A stretch of 49,370 nucleotides of DNA from Campylobacter concisus. Lineage in GTDB: Bacteria > Campylobacterota > Campylobacteria > Campylobacterales > Campylobacteraceae. The stretch's first letter is position 1. Each line of letters begins with the position of its first letter. The DNA lies in NCBI RefSeq assembly GCF_015230015.1, contig NZ_JAAKZC010000016.1, forward strand, positions 1 to 49,370, read 5' to 3'. Shown in pieces: positions 7,807 through 18,300 of the stretch. The notes beneath the pieces were generated by a model. The model was not told where the DNA came from. It saw only the letters and a list, made by a program, of their open reading frames with translations, and made no database searches. The translations under genes and the position numbers were made by a program.

Positions 7807-8493
7807 CTAGCCTTTAAAGTCAATTATTTGCTCTTTTTTACTCCAAAGAGCGCTTACGTTTTGCACCAAAACTGGCGTGTCAAATTCGCTCTTTAGCAAG
7901 CTTGCGACGTTGCTAAATGGAGTTGTGATCTCACATAAAATTTCATCTTTAAATTTAAAAACAAGCGGCGCAAAATTTGAAAATACAAGAAAAACTCTCA
8001 TCTCACTTGCCTCTTTTTTAAGCTGGAAGATGCCGTTTATACCGCTATATGCAAAGGGTATATGCACGACGTTTTCTTGCAGAGCAAAGAGCATTTTTGC
8101 CAGCACTCTCATCTCATCTTTTGTTTTAACTTCGCTTAAGTTTTTAAATAAATAGCTGTAAAGCCACGATAAATTCTCGTTTTTTACCAAATTTTCTATC
8201 AAATTTAGCCCATCAGCCAAAACGTCCTCATCTAAAATTTTTGGCTTCTCGTATAAATTTTTTATGACGATGTTTTCGCCCTGACTATGCACCTCGCCCC
8301 AGTATCTTGAGCCCACGTTTAGCTCTTTTACGCTTTTTGTGTTTAAATTTCTATTAGCAAAATTTAAGATGTATCTATTAAAGCCGACCTTTTGGCTTAC
8401 TAAAATGCTAAGCGGCAAGGACGAATTTATCGCTACTAGCGGTGCTTGGCTGTTTTTTGCTATCTTTTGGACGCGTGAGATCTGCTCTATCAT
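7807..8493 (-). CDS. Conserved hypothetical protein between coaBC and uppS
   Basis: A 228-residue soluble protein without signal peptide or membrane segment. Its ATG overlaps the coaBC stop by four bases (ATGA), so it is translationally coupled. C. jejuni has a hypothetical gene in the same place (Cj0823, from memory). The C-terminal half (about residues 135-200), with HIPFAYSGINGIFQL and a FLVFSNFAPLVFKF strand pair, loosely resembles the C-terminal domain of flagellar hook-length control proteins (FliK). That is only a hint and I assign no function. Confidence 0.8.
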   Translation of the reverse strand: MIEQISRVQKIAKNSQAPLVAINSSLPLSILVSQKVGFNRYILNFANRNLNTKSVKELNVGSRYWGEVHSQGENIVIKNLYEKPKILDEDVLADGLNLIENLVKNENLSWLYSYLFKNLSEVKTKDEMRVLAKMLFALQENVVHIPFAYSGINGIFQLKKEASEMRVFLVFSNFAPLVFKFKDEILCEITTPFSNVASLLKSEFDTPVLVQNVSALWSKKEQIIDFKG

Positions 8494-9662
8494 AAATTTG
8501 CTGCTAGCTCCACTATGCGCCCTGCGATCTCATCTTTTGAAGCAAGCGACAACAAAATTTCACTATCTTTTGTGATGAAATTTACCTCGTTTTGCTCGCT
8601 TGCAAAGCCATTTTTCTCGCTCATTACGTTTAAGCAAACTGCGTCAAGCGCTTTTTTTTCTAGCATTGATCTAGCGCTTTTAAGAGCGTTTTCGCTTGAG
8701 ATTTCAAGCTTAAAGCCGATCTTTTTACAGCTAAATTTGCTTAAACTTTGCAAAATATCTATATTTTTGTTTAAGCTTAAATTTAAAACCTCGCCAACGT
8801 CCTCTTTTTTTATCTTGCCATCAATTTTTGTCGGCACAAAATCGCTCACAGCAGCACACATTACAAGTAAATCTGCCCCCTCGCACTCGCTTTTACAAAG
8901 CTCTAAAAGCTCGCTACTTGAGCTAAATTTAAGGCTAAGAAACGGCTCGTTACTAGTTTCAAAGCTAGCAAGCAGTTTTACCTCCGCACCTGCGTAGTAA
9001 AAGGCCCTAGCCAAGGCTCTTGCCATTTTGCCACTTGAGAAATTTGTAATGGCTCTAACATCATCTATCTTTTCAGCTGTCGCACCGCCCGTTATCACCA
9101 CTTTTTTGCCTGCAAAAATGGGCTTGCTAAGCCTTTTAATGGCAGCTTCTACTATCACTTCAGGGCTTGCTAAAGCACCCTTGCCAACGTCGCCGCAAGC
9201 TAGAGTTTTAAGCACTGGCTCAACCACTAAAGTGCCGTTTTTCTTTAAAATTTCAAGCGAATTTTGTGTCGAGAAGTGCTCGATCATATTGTTATTTGCA
9301 GCTGGGGCAACGACCAAAGGCACGTGCGAGGCGGCGATTAGCGTTTGCATGAAGACATTGTCGCAGATACCAGCTGTTAGCTTATTTATCGTATTTACCG
9401 AGGCAGGTGCGATGAGGACTAGATCCATTTTGGAGTAGGCTATGTGATTTACGCCATCTTGCCAGTTTTGCGTTTGTGAGCTTAAAATTTTATGCTCGCT
9501 TAGCGCTTCAAAGCCGCTTACACTGCAAAATTCAAGTACTCCGTCACTTAAAGCCACATAAACATCAGCGCCTTGCTTTTTAAGCAACGATAAAATTTCG
9601 AATGCCTTATAAAAGGCGATACTGCCGCAAACAGCAAGTAAAATTTTCTTATTTTTTAACAT
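8490..9662 (-). CDS. coaBC: Bifunctional phosphopantothenoylcysteine decarboxylase / phosphopantothenate-cysteine ligase
   Basis: A 390-residue enzyme of coenzyme A synthesis. The N-terminal flavin-dependent decarboxylase half has the CGSIAFYK nucleotide motif and LACGDVGKGALASPE, which holds the active-site Cys. The flavin-site motif normally read as PAMN is PAAN here. The C-terminal ligase half begins near KKVVITGGATAEKIDDVRAITNFSSGK, as in CoaB. I chose the ATG at 9662, which overlaps the end of glmU by 14 bases and puts KKILLAVCGSIA at the N terminus as in the family; the longer reading from 9686 adds eight atypical residues. Confidence 0.93.
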   Translation of the reverse strand: MLKNKKILLAVCGSIAFYKAFEILSLLKKQGADVYVALSDGVLEFCSVSGFEALSEHKILSSQTQNWQDGVNHIAYSKMDLVLIAPASVNTINKLTAGICDNVFMQTLIAASHVPLVVAPAANNNMIEHFSTQNSLEILKKNGTLVVEPVLKTLACGDVGKGALASPEVIVEAAIKRLSKPIFAGKKVVITGGATAEKIDDVRAITNFSSGKMARALARAFYYAGAEVKLLASFETSNEPFLSLKFSSSSELLELCKSECEGADLLVMCAAVSDFVPTKIDGKIKKEDVGEVLNLSLNKNIDILQSLSKFSCKKIGFKLEISSENALKSARSMLEKKALDAVCLNVMSEKNGFASEQNEVNFITKDSEILLSLASKDEIAGRIVELAANL

Positions 9663-10956
9663 CGTCTTTGCCAAAGAATTTCTCAAAAAAGCCGCTTTTG
9701 TTCTCTTGACGACCTCTGCTGATAGCTAGAGCACCGCTTTCAACGTCTTTTGTGATGGTGCTACCAGCTGCGATGATGACGTTATCAGCGATATTTACAG
9801 GGGCAACTAGCTGCGTATCTGAGCCAACAAAGACATTTTTGCCGATTTTGGTTTTGTATTTTGCTTTGCCGTCGTAGTTGCATGTGATCGTGCCACAACC
9901 GATATTTGTGCCACTTTCTATCTCGCAGTCGCCAAGATAGCTTAAGTGTCCTGCTTTTACGCCGCTAAGAACGCCTTTTTTAACCTCGACGAAATTTCCT
10001 ATGTGTGTGTCAGAAATTTCAGAATTTGGCCTTATATGAGCTAGTGGGCCGATGTCTGAGTTTTTGATGACGCTACTTTCGATCACCGACGAGCTTTTGA
10101 TGATACTTTCTGTTATAACGCACTCACCAAGGATGCTTACGTTTTCTTCGAGTACGCACTCGCCTTCAAATTTAGCCCTGCTGTCTATGAAAATGCTCTC
10201 AGGCATGCGCATCAAAACGCCAGCCTTCATCAAATTTTGCTTGATCTCATCTTGCATGATCTTTTCAGCGATACTTAGCTGAAATTTATCATTTATGCCC
10301 ATGAAATTTTGCTCATTAACATTTACTGCAACGCACTTTAGACCCTTTTCATTTGCTATTTTTATGGCGTCAGTTAGGTAGTACTCTTTTTGTGCGTTTT
10401 GATTGCTTATGAGCGGTAAAATTTGCTCTAACGCCTCGCGCTTAAAGCAGTAGCAGCCAGCATTTACGCTCTTTATAGCAAGTTGTGCTTCGCTCGCATC
10501 TTTTTGCTCGACGATGGCTTCAACTTTGCCATTTTTTATAATAACTCTGCCGTAGCCAAAAGGATTTGCCGCTTCAAATGAGCTCATAACCACGTCTGCT
10601 TCGGCATTTGCTAGACGCATAAGATCAGTTGATCTAACAAGTGGCATATCTCCGCAAGTGACAAGCACCTTTTCGCCGCTTAAATTTACGCCCTTTATCG
10701 CACCAGCAGTGCCTGGGAAATTTGCTAGATCCTGCTCGAAAATTTTAGTTTGAGGAAAAATTTCTTTTATCTTTTTACTAATTAACTCTTTTTCGTAGTG
10801 AAGCACGACGCTAACGTCATTTGTGATCGCATAAGCTTGCTTTAAGATGTGAATGATCATCGGCTCGCCGCATAGCTCAAATAGGACTTTTGGTCGTTTT
10901 GATTTCATCCTGGTGCCAAGACCAGCAGCTAAGATTATGATAGAAGTGTTGTTCAT
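9649..10956 (-). CDS. glmU: Bifunctional N-acetylglucosamine-1-phosphate uridyltransferase / glucosamine-1-phosphate acetyltransferase
   Basis: A 435-residue enzyme that makes UDP-GlcNAc for peptidoglycan and lipopolysaccharide. The N-terminal pyrophosphorylase has LAAGLGTRMKSKRPKVL; the C-terminal part is a left-handed beta helix of hexapeptide repeats ending in GCGTITCNYDG and VGSDTQLVAPV, the acetyltransferase site. The start is the ATG at 10956, immediately before the family N terminus NNTSIIILAAG; upstream codons to 10998 do not fit. It is the first gene of the minus-strand operon that runs to truA and is divergent from motA across 136 bases. Confidence 0.95.
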   Translation of the reverse strand: MNNTSIIILAAGLGTRMKSKRPKVLFELCGEPMIIHILKQAYAITNDVSVVLHYEKELISKKIKEIFPQTKIFEQDLANFPGTAGAIKGVNLSGEKVLVTCGDMPLVRSTDLMRLANAEADVVMSSFEAANPFGYGRVIIKNGKVEAIVEQKDASEAQLAIKSVNAGCYCFKREALEQILPLISNQNAQKEYYLTDAIKIANEKGLKCVAVNVNEQNFMGINDKFQLSIAEKIMQDEIKQNLMKAGVLMRMPESIFIDSRAKFEGECVLEENVSILGECVITESIIKSSSVIESSVIKNSDIGPLAHIRPNSEISDTHIGNFVEVKKGVLSGVKAGHLSYLGDCEIESGTNIGCGTITCNYDGKAKYKTKIGKNVFVGSDTQLVAPVNIADNVIIAAGSTITKDVESGALAISRGRQENKSGFFEKFFGKDDVKK

Positions 10957-11092
10957 TTTTAAGCCTTTTAACGTTAAAAATTTCGCAGATTGTAGCAAAA
11001 AATGGCAAACATTTTTTTTAATTTAACGATTGTTTCAACAAAAAGCTAATAAAATAGCAATTCTTAAGAATTTATAAATAAAGCGAGTTTAA

Positions 11093-11860
11093 ATGGATTT
11101 AGGAACCGTCGTCGGCTGGGTTTTGACCCTAGTGCTTTTGTTTGGATCAATGGCGATAGGCGTTGGTATAGGGCCATACATCGATATCCCTTCTGTGATG
11201 ATCGTTTTTGGTGGTACTATCGGCGTTATGATGGTTGGCTTCAAGATGGAGACGCTTAAAGGTATCGGTAAATTTTATGGTGTCGCTGTTAAGCCATCAG
11301 TTGTTGTAAATTTACCTGAGACTATAAAAAAAGTAGTTGATTACTCAACCAAAGCTAGGCGAGATGGCATTTTGGCACTTGAGAGCGAAGTAAATAATGA
11401 GACAAATCAGTTTTTAAAAAAAGGTCTTTCAATGGCAGTTGATGGCAATGAGCCAGATGCGATCAGAGCGCTTTTGGAGATCGATATAGATCAAACTAGC
11501 ACAAGGCATGCAAATAACATCAAAATTTTCGAGCAAGTAGGCGGTTTTGCAGGTGCGATGGGTATGATCGGAACACTGATCGGTCTTGTTGCGATGCTTC
11601 TTAACATGTCAGATCCTAGTGCGATCGGTCCATCTATGGCGGTTGCCTTGCTTACGACACTTTATGGTGCGATGATAGGTAACATCATCGGCTCGCCTGT
11701 TGCAAACATCCTTTCGATCCGCGATGCTGATGAGGCACTTGAGAAGCAAGTCATTTTAGAGGGGATCATGGCGATACAAGCAGGGGACAACCCAAGAACG
11801 CTTGAGGCTAAGCTCTTAGCATTTTTACCTCCAAAAGATAGAAAAAGTCAGTTTGAATAA
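11093..11860 (+). CDS. motA: Flagellar motor stator protein MotA
   Basis: A 255-residue inner-membrane protein that, with MotB, forms the ion channel which powers flagellar rotation. It has the four-segment MotA pattern: two segments in the first 55 residues, a large cytoplasmic loop, then two segments around 145-210 with GAMGMIGTLIGLVAMLLNM and the conserved Pro in DPSAIGPSMAVALLTTLYG. The ATG at 11093 has only a weak purine stretch (AAGCGAG) upstream. It shares one base with motB (TAATG). It is the first gene of a plus-strand run that reaches 20493. Confidence 0.95.
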   Translation: MDLGTVVGWVLTLVLLFGSMAIGVGIGPYIDIPSVMIVFGGTIGVMMVGFKMETLKGIGKFYGVAVKPSVVVNLPETIKKVVDYSTKARRDGILALESEVNNETNQFLKKGLSMAVDGNEPDAIRALLEIDIDQTSTRHANNIKIFEQVGGFAGAMGMIGTLIGLVAMLLNMSDPSAIGPSMAVALLTTLYGAMIGNIIGSPVANILSIRDADEALEKQVILEGIMAIQAGDNPRTLEAKLLAFLPPKDRKSQFE

Positions 11861-12639
11861 TGGGTAAGTTAATAAAACCAGAAGAGTGCCCAAAGTGCAT
11901 GCCTGAGTGGTTGGCTGCCTTTGGCGACCTTATGTCGCTCTTGCTTTGCTTCTTCGTTTTGCTCCTTTCTATGGCGACGATGGATGCTAAAAAGATGGAG
12001 GCTGCTGTTGGCTCGCTAGCTGGTGCGCTAAGCGTGCTAGAGGGTGGCGCAAGACCAGATAGTCAGGTAGAAAAAGAGACAGATCCTGAAAGCAGACGCA
12101 CTCCAAAACCAAAAGCTCAAAAAGGTGCTCAAAACGAGGTCACTTCGACTGTTAAAAAGATAAATGAGCTACTAACGGCTAGTGGGGCACCTGAGATCAC
12201 GATGGAGGAGAGCGAGGATGGCTTTATCGTTAGGCTTCCAGCTGCGATGCTCTTTGACAAAGATAGCGCTGAAATTTCTGGCGAGGATGCGAAGCTCTTT
12301 TTAAAGCGAATAGGCATGATCATAGCCAAAATGCCAAATGAGGTAAAAACAGATATCATCGGATACACTGATAATACAAATCCAAGTAAAGACTCTATAT
12401 ATAAAAATAACTGGCAGCTCTCTACTGCAAGGGCGCTAAGCGTGCTTGAAGAGCTAGTTAGCGATGGCGTACCACAAGAGAGGCTTATCACTTCTGGTAG
12501 GGCATCTTTTGATCCGATCGCTAGCAACAGCACAGACGAGGGCAGAGCTAAAAACAATAGGGTGGAAATTCACTTCGTTTCGCTCGAGCCAAAAAATAAA
12601 GAGGCTACTAAGAAAAGTATCCTTGATACGAGGAATTAG
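11860..12639 (+). CDS. motB: Flagellar motor stator protein MotB
   Basis: A 259-residue protein with one N-terminal transmembrane segment and a periplasmic OmpA-like peptidoglycan-binding domain. The ion-binding Asp is residue 23 in AAFGDLMSLLLCFFVLL. A short CPKC precedes the membrane segment. A linker (about 60-100) rich in Lys, Pro and Glu leads to the OmpA domain with IIGYTDNT and NWQLSTARALSVL, the usual glycan-binding residues. It anchors the stator around the rotor. The start overlaps motA by one base, and fliP begins two bases after the stop. Confidence 0.95.
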   Translation: MGKLIKPEECPKCMPEWLAAFGDLMSLLLCFFVLLLSMATMDAKKMEAAVGSLAGALSVLEGGARPDSQVEKETDPESRRTPKPKAQKGAQNEVTSTVKKINELLTASGAPEITMEESEDGFIVRLPAAMLFDKDSAEISGEDAKLFLKRIGMIIAKMPNEVKTDIIGYTDNTNPSKDSIYKNNWQLSTARALSVLEELVSDGVPQERLITSGRASFDPIASNSTDEGRAKNNRVEIHFVSLEPKNKEATKKSILDTRN

Positions 12640-12641
12640 TC

Positions 12642-13373
12642 GTGAAAGCACTGCTTAGTTTAGCGGTTTTGTTTTGTGTAGTTTTTGGCGCTGATCCTGC
12701 GCTACCAACTATAAATTTAAGCCTAAATTCACCGCAAAATGCCGAGCAGCTTGTAAATTCTCTAAATGTTTTACTAATCCTCACCGCTCTTGCACTTGCT
12801 CCTTCACTCATCTTTATGATGACTAGCTTTTTGCGCCTTGTCATTGTCTTTTCATTTTTGCGTCAAGCGATGGGTACGCAGCAAGTGCCGCCTTCAACGG
12901 TACTTATCTCGCTTGCGATGGTGCTTACATTTTTTATCATGGAGCCAGTCGGGCAAAGAAGCTACGATGAGGGCATAAAGCCTTATATAGCCGAGCAGAT
13001 AGGCTATGAGGAGATGCTTGATAAGAGTTTAAAGCCGTTTAAAGAATTTATGGTTAAAAACACTAGAGAAAAAGATCTTGCGCTATTTTTTAGGATAAGA
13101 AATTTGCAAAATCCAGCAAATATCGAGGATATCCCGCTAAGCATCGCGATGTCGGCATTTATGATAAGCGAGTTAAAGACATCTTTTGAGATAGCCTTTT
13201 TACTCTATCTGCCATTTCTTGTCATCGACATGGTCGTAAGCTCCGTTTTGATGGCTATGGGTATGATGATGCTCCCTCCTGTCATGATCTCGCTGCCATT
13301 TAAGCTACTCATCTTCGTGCTAGTTGATGGCTGGAATTTGCTAATAGGAAATTTGGTAAAAAGCTTTCACTGA
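12642..13373 (+). CDS. fliP: Flagellar export apparatus protein FliP
   Basis: A 243-residue component of the export gate of the flagellar type III secretion system. It starts with GTG and a cleavable signal peptide (residues 1-17), typical for FliP. The conserved block SLIFMMTSFLRLVIVFSFLR, then QVPPSTVLISLAMVLTFF and the C-terminal MMLPPVMISLPFKLLIFVLVDGW are all present. In C. jejuni, as I recall, fliP neighbours glmU but not motAB. Here it is joined to motB by two bases and to an efflux gene by a one-base overlap. Confidence 0.95.
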   Translation: MKALLSLAVLFCVVFGADPALPTINLSLNSPQNAEQLVNSLNVLLILTALALAPSLIFMMTSFLRLVIVFSFLRQAMGTQQVPPSTVLISLAMVLTFFIMEPVGQRSYDEGIKPYIAEQIGYEEMLDKSLKPFKEFMVKNTREKDLALFFRIRNLQNPANIEDIPLSIAMSAFMISELKTSFEIAFLLYLPFLVIDMVVSSVLMAMGMMMLPPVMISLPFKLLIFVLVDGWNLLIGNLVKSFH

Positions 13374-14638
13374 TGAAGAAAATTTTATTAGCACTTTTGC
13401 CTTTGGCACTGCTTGGATCAAATTTGAGCGAGATGGCGAACAAAGCCACTCAAAACGAAATTTCAAAGATCAAAGAGCTTGAGTTAAAAAGAGCAAATTT
13501 AAATGACGAAGCGACATCAAGTGCCTACTTGCCAAGCCTCAGCCTAGAGGGCTCATACGGCAAAAACGCAAGCACCTTTCCAAGTATAGTCGCCAAAGAG
13601 TCAGCTGGCGTGCTAGCAAGGATCGATTTTTTACTATATGACGGTGGGGCGAGAGAGGCTAGGTTAAAGATGAACCAGCTTTTAAAGAACAAAGCCGCCA
13701 TTGCAAGTGATGAAGCTAAAAACTACCTTGCATTTAAGGCTGTAAATTTATACTTTAACGCCTGCGCACTTGAAAATATAATAGCTGCCAAAAACGCTCA
13801 GGCAAATTTCTTAAAAGGCGTTTTAGATAAGCTTGAAAAGGCAAACAAAGCAGGTCTTGCCGCAAAAGATGAGCTAGAAAATGTGCGGGCAAAATACCAC
13901 TTGGCAAATAGCACGCAGCTTGAATACAAAAACAAAATGGAGCAAATTTTAAACGAGATAAATTTGCTAACAGGCGAGCAAATTTCGCCACTTAGCGGGG
14001 CAAAAATGGCTGAGACTGGCTCAAATTTAGCTTCAAAAAACGCCGAGCTTGATAGGCTAAATCAAGATATTTTTATAAGCGAAGCTAGGCTTAGCGAGAC
14101 AAGAGCTGGCTTTTTACCCCAAATCATGCTCTATGACACCTATGGATTTTACAAAAATAACTATGACATCGACCTTGGCAAGTATAACGCTTACCGCCCA
14201 TATCTTGATAAATATATAAAAGAAGATACGCATGGCAATAAATTTGGCGTTAGCTTTAGGTGGAAAATTTTTGACTTTTTTGCAACTAGCAAGATGAGCC
14301 AAGCTAGCAAGATCGCGCTTGATGAAGCGAGGCTAAATTTAGAGTATAAAAAGCGTGAAAATGAGACAAAACTTAAAAATTTACAAAACGAGATCGCTTC
14401 GCTTAGCTCAAAGATCGCCTCGCTAAATGAGTATGTAAAGGCGAGCGAACTTGCGCTTAGAGCGAGCTATGAGAAGTATAACTCTGGGCTTTTGGGATAT
14501 AGCGACCTGCTTGAGGCGCTCTCTCAGAAATTTGACGCCATTAGCCTTTTTGAGGGGGCGAAAGATGAGCTAGAGATAAAAAAGGCGGAGTATTTTTTTG
14601 AGAGTGGGGAGAGTATTTTAGAGAGGATTAGGGATTGA
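13373..14638 (+). CDS. TolC-family outer-membrane efflux factor (first of two)
   Basis: A 421-residue protein with a signal peptide (about 1-16) and long amphipathic helices throughout, as in TolC-type channels that span the outer membrane and periplasm. The typical turn motif is seen in ARIDFLLYDGGAREARL and the repeated half near FGVSFRWKIFDFFATSKMSQASK. Its ATG overlaps the fliP stop by one base, and its own end overlaps the next start. With the adaptor and RND pump downstream it should form a tripartite exporter. The substrate cannot be told from the sequence. Confidence 0.85.
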   Translation: MKKILLALLPLALLGSNLSEMANKATQNEISKIKELELKRANLNDEATSSAYLPSLSLEGSYGKNASTFPSIVAKESAGVLARIDFLLYDGGAREARLKMNQLLKNKAAIASDEAKNYLAFKAVNLYFNACALENIIAAKNAQANFLKGVLDKLEKANKAGLAAKDELENVRAKYHLANSTQLEYKNKMEQILNEINLLTGEQISPLSGAKMAETGSNLASKNAELDRLNQDIFISEARLSETRAGFLPQIMLYDTYGFYKNNYDIDLGKYNAYRPYLDKYIKEDTHGNKFGVSFRWKIFDFFATSKMSQASKIALDEARLNLEYKKRENETKLKNLQNEIASLSSKIASLNEYVKASELALRASYEKYNSGLLGYSDLLEALSQKFDAISLFEGAKDELEIKKAEYFFESGESILERIRD

Positions 14639-15378
14639 AAAAGCTGATAATTTTAATGATATTTTGCATTTTTTCATTTGCGAGCGAGGAAATTTTTGCT
14701 GATTTTGAAGTCTATGCCAAGCAAAGCTCAAAGCTTGCATTTGAGAGCAGTGGCAAGGTGGATAAAATTTTTGTAGATGTCTCAAGTCACGTTAAAAAGG
14801 GCGACGTTTTAGCTAGTCTTGATCAAACAAGCCTAGAGATTGCTCTAAAAAAGGCAAAAAACGACCTAGCGCTTGCTAAAAACGCAAAAGATTTTGCTAA
14901 AAACACCTTTAATAAATTTAGCCAAGTAAAGGACGTCACTTCAAAGCAAGAATTTGACGAGGTAAAGTATAAATTTGACGAGGCAGCTCTTAGGGTAGAG
15001 AGTGCCCAGATCGCCATTTTAAACGCAGATGATCATCTTAAAAAGGCTCTTTTAAAAGCTCCTTTTGATGGCATCATAGCTAGTAAAAATGTCGAGCTTG
15101 GCGAGAGTGCTTCACCACTTCAGCCAGCCTTTGTCTTAAACTCTAAAGAGGTTAAAATTTTAATAGCGATCGACGAAAAATACGCAAATTTAGTAAAAGT
15201 TGGCGATACATTTAAATTTAAACTTGACGCAACAAGCGAAGAAAAAGAGCTAAAAATCGCGCTCATTTACCCAGAGATAAAAAGGGAGACCAGAAAATTT
15301 TACGCCGAAGCTTACGATGTGGGGATGAAGCCGGGCATGTTTGGTCAAGGAAAAGTGATAATCGGCGAAAATAGATGA
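14635..15378 (+). CDS. RND efflux periplasmic adaptor (membrane fusion protein, HlyD-like)
   Basis: A short, 247-residue adaptor with an N-terminal signal peptide ending near FASEE. A lipoyl half motif SGKVDKIFVDVSSHVKKGDVL, a helical hairpin (about 65-130, with LKKAKNDLALAKNAKDF), and the second half FDGIIASKNVELGE follow in order. Typical adaptors have 350-400 residues, so the C-terminal membrane-proximal domain is reduced. The start is a TTG at 14635 overlapping the preceding stop by four bases (TTGA); its codons give a proper signal peptide. It links the RND pump to a TolC partner. Confidence 0.85.
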   Translation: MKKLIILMIFCIFSFASEEIFADFEVYAKQSSKLAFESSGKVDKIFVDVSSHVKKGDVLASLDQTSLEIALKKAKNDLALAKNAKDFAKNTFNKFSQVKDVTSKQEFDEVKYKFDEAALRVESAQIAILNADDHLKKALLKAPFDGIIASKNVELGESASPLQPAFVLNSKEVKILIAIDEKYANLVKVGDTFKFKLDATSEEKELKIALIYPEIKRETRKFYAEAYDVGMKPGMFGQGKVIIGENR

Positions 15379-18300
15379 TAAAAACAGCCATAAACCGCCC
15401 CATAACTACGCTTATGATATTTTTAAGCCTCGTTGTCTTTGGCATCTACTCGCTAAAGACGATGAATGTAAATTTATACCCAGCCGTAAATATCCCAATC
15501 GTCAAGATCACGACCTACGCAAATGGCGATATGAACTACATCAAGACAAAGATCACGCAAAAGATCGAGGACGAGGTCTCAAGCATCGAGGGGATAAAAA
15601 AGCTCTACTCAACTAGCTTTGACAACCTAAGCGTGGTAAGCATCGAATTTGAGCTAAACAAAGACCTAGAGAGCGCTACAAACGACGTCCGCGACAAGAT
15701 GCAAAAGGCGAGAGTTGGCGCAAACTACGAGATAGAAAAGCTAAACGGGCTCTCTTCTTCTGTATTTAGCCTTTTTATCACAAGGCTTGATGGCAACGAA
15801 ACTAGGCTCATGCAAGAGATCGATGACGTGGCAAAGCCGTTTTTAGAGCGCATAAGCGGCGTTTCAAAGGTCAAGACTAATGGCTTTTTAGAGCCAGCGG
15901 TGAAAATTTTACTAGATAGATTTAAGCTAGATAAAAACGCACTTAGTGCAAATGAAGTGGCAAATTTGATAAAGGTTGAAAATTTAAAAGCGCCACTTGG
16001 CAAGATAGAAAATGAGCAGATCCAAATGGCGATCAAGTCAAATTTTAGCGCCAAAAGCATAAATGAGATAAGAAATTTAACGATCAAGCAAGGGGTCTTT
16101 TTAAAAGATATCGCAAGTGTTGATCTTGCTTACAAAGACGCAAACGAAGCAGCGATAATGGATAAAAAAAGTGGCGTCTTGCTGGGTCTTGAGCTAGCTC
16201 CAGACGCAAACGCTCTAACCGTGATCGCTCTAGCTAAGTCAAAGCTAGATCAGTTTAAAAGCCTGCTTGGTAGCGAATACGACGTAAAAATAGCCTACGA
16301 TAAGAGCGAAGTGATACAAAAGCACATCGATCAAACCGCCTTTGATATGATCCTTGGCGTCTTGCTAACCATCGTGATCGTCTATCTATTTTTAAGAAAT
16401 TTCTCGATCACCATCATCTCAGTCGTGGCGATACCAACTAGCATCGTGGCTACATTTTTCATCATAAATGCCCTAGGCTACGACATCAACCGCTTAAGCC
16501 TTATAGCCCTCACGCTTGGTATTGGAATTTTTATCGATGATGCGATAGTCGTCACTGAAAACATCGCAAGCCGGCTAAAAGATGAGCCAAATGCTCTAAA
16601 AGCAAGCTTTGCAGGCATAAAAGAGATAGCATTTAGCGTCTTTGCGATCTCGCTCGTGCTGCTTTGCGTCTTTGTGCCAATAGCCTTTATGAGTGGCATC
16701 GTTGGCAAATACTTTAACTCCTTTGCCATGAGCGTGGCAGCTGGCATCGTCATATCGTTTTTTGTGAGTATATTTCTTGTGCCAACGCTTAGTGCTAGGT
16801 TTGTAGATGCTAAGGAGAGCAAATTTTATATAAAGAGCGAGCCATTTTTTGAGTGGCTTGAAAATAGCTATGAGAAAATTTTGACTTTAGCACTTAAATT
16901 TAAGCTCATATTTTTAGCCATAACGCTTGTGGTCGTTGTTTGCTCGTTTGGACTGGCTAAATTTGTAGGCGGTGACTTCATGCCAAGCGAGGATAACTCG
17001 GAGTTTAACATCTACTTTAAGCTTGACCCATCACTTAGCTTGCAAGCTAGCAAAGAGAGGCTAAAAGATAAAATTTCACTCATAAACGCCGATCCTCAGG
17101 TCGCTTACGCCTACTTCATCCTTGGCTACACAGACGCCAAGCAGCCATATCTTGTAAAGGCTTACGTTAGGCTAAAGGAGCTAAAAGATAGAGTTAATCA
17201 CGAGAGACAAAACGTTATTATGCAAAAATTTCGTGACAGGCTAAAAAGTGATGATATGAGCGTCATCGTGGCTGATCTTCCGGTGGTTGAAGGTGGCGAT
17301 GTGCAGCCAGTTAAGCTTACTATCACCTCTGAAAATGGCAAAGATTTAGAGAAATTTGTACCAAAGATCAGCAAGATGCTAAAAGAGATAAATGACGCAA
17401 CTGATGTAAATTCGCCAGAAGAAGATCTGCTAAAGCGCGTGCAAATTTCTATCGATGAAGATAAGGCAAAAAGGCTAAATTTAGATAAAGCTAGCATTGC
17501 AAGCGCTGTTTATAGCGCATTTAGTGAGAACGAGGTCTCTGTTTTTGAAAACGAAAATGGCAAAGAGTATGAGCTTTACATGCGCCTTGATGATAAATTT
17601 AGAAGCGATACAAATGATATCTTAAAGACTAAGATAAGAAGCAATGAGGGCTTTTTTGTCACACTTGGCGATGTGGCGACGATTAGTTTTGAGCAAAAGC
17701 CAGCTAGTATTTCAAGGTTTAATAGAGCCGATGAGATCAAATTTTTAGCAAATACCAAAAACAATGCTCCGCTAAATAGCGTGGCAAATGAAATTTCAAA
17801 GAAGCTTGATGAAATTTTGCCTGCAAATTTCAAGTATAAATTTCTTGGATTTGTGGAGCTCATGGACGATACAAACGCTTCATTTATCTTTACGGTAAGT
17901 GCTAGCGCGGTGCTTATTTATATGGTGCTAGCCGCACTTTATGAGAGCTTTTTGCTGCCATTTCTCATCATGCTTGCCATGCCGCTTGCTTTTTGTGGCG
18001 TCGTGATCGGCCTTTTTATAAGCGGCAACCCATTTAGCCTATTTGTCATGGTTGGCGTCATCTTGCTCTTTGGTATGGTCGGTAAAAACGCCATTTTGGT
18101 GGTTGATTTTGCAAACCACTTTGCAAATAGCGGCATGGAGGCGAACGAAGCTGTGAAAATGGCTGCTAAGAAGCGACTAAGGGCTGTTTTGATGACCACT
18201 TTTGCCATGATATTTGCCATGCTGCCTCTTGCTCTTAGCAGGGGTGCTGGCTATGAAGCCAACTCACCTATGGCTATAAGCATCATCTTTGGGCTCATTA

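Noticed and set aside
8515-9438. Long plus-strand frames opposite coaBC
   Set aside because: They mirror the codon bias of the real minus-strand gene, and their products are Ser/Leu-rich without any domain.
12129-12658. Minus- and plus-strand frames overlapping motB
   Set aside because: They are shadows of motB with no supporting motif or ribosome binding site.
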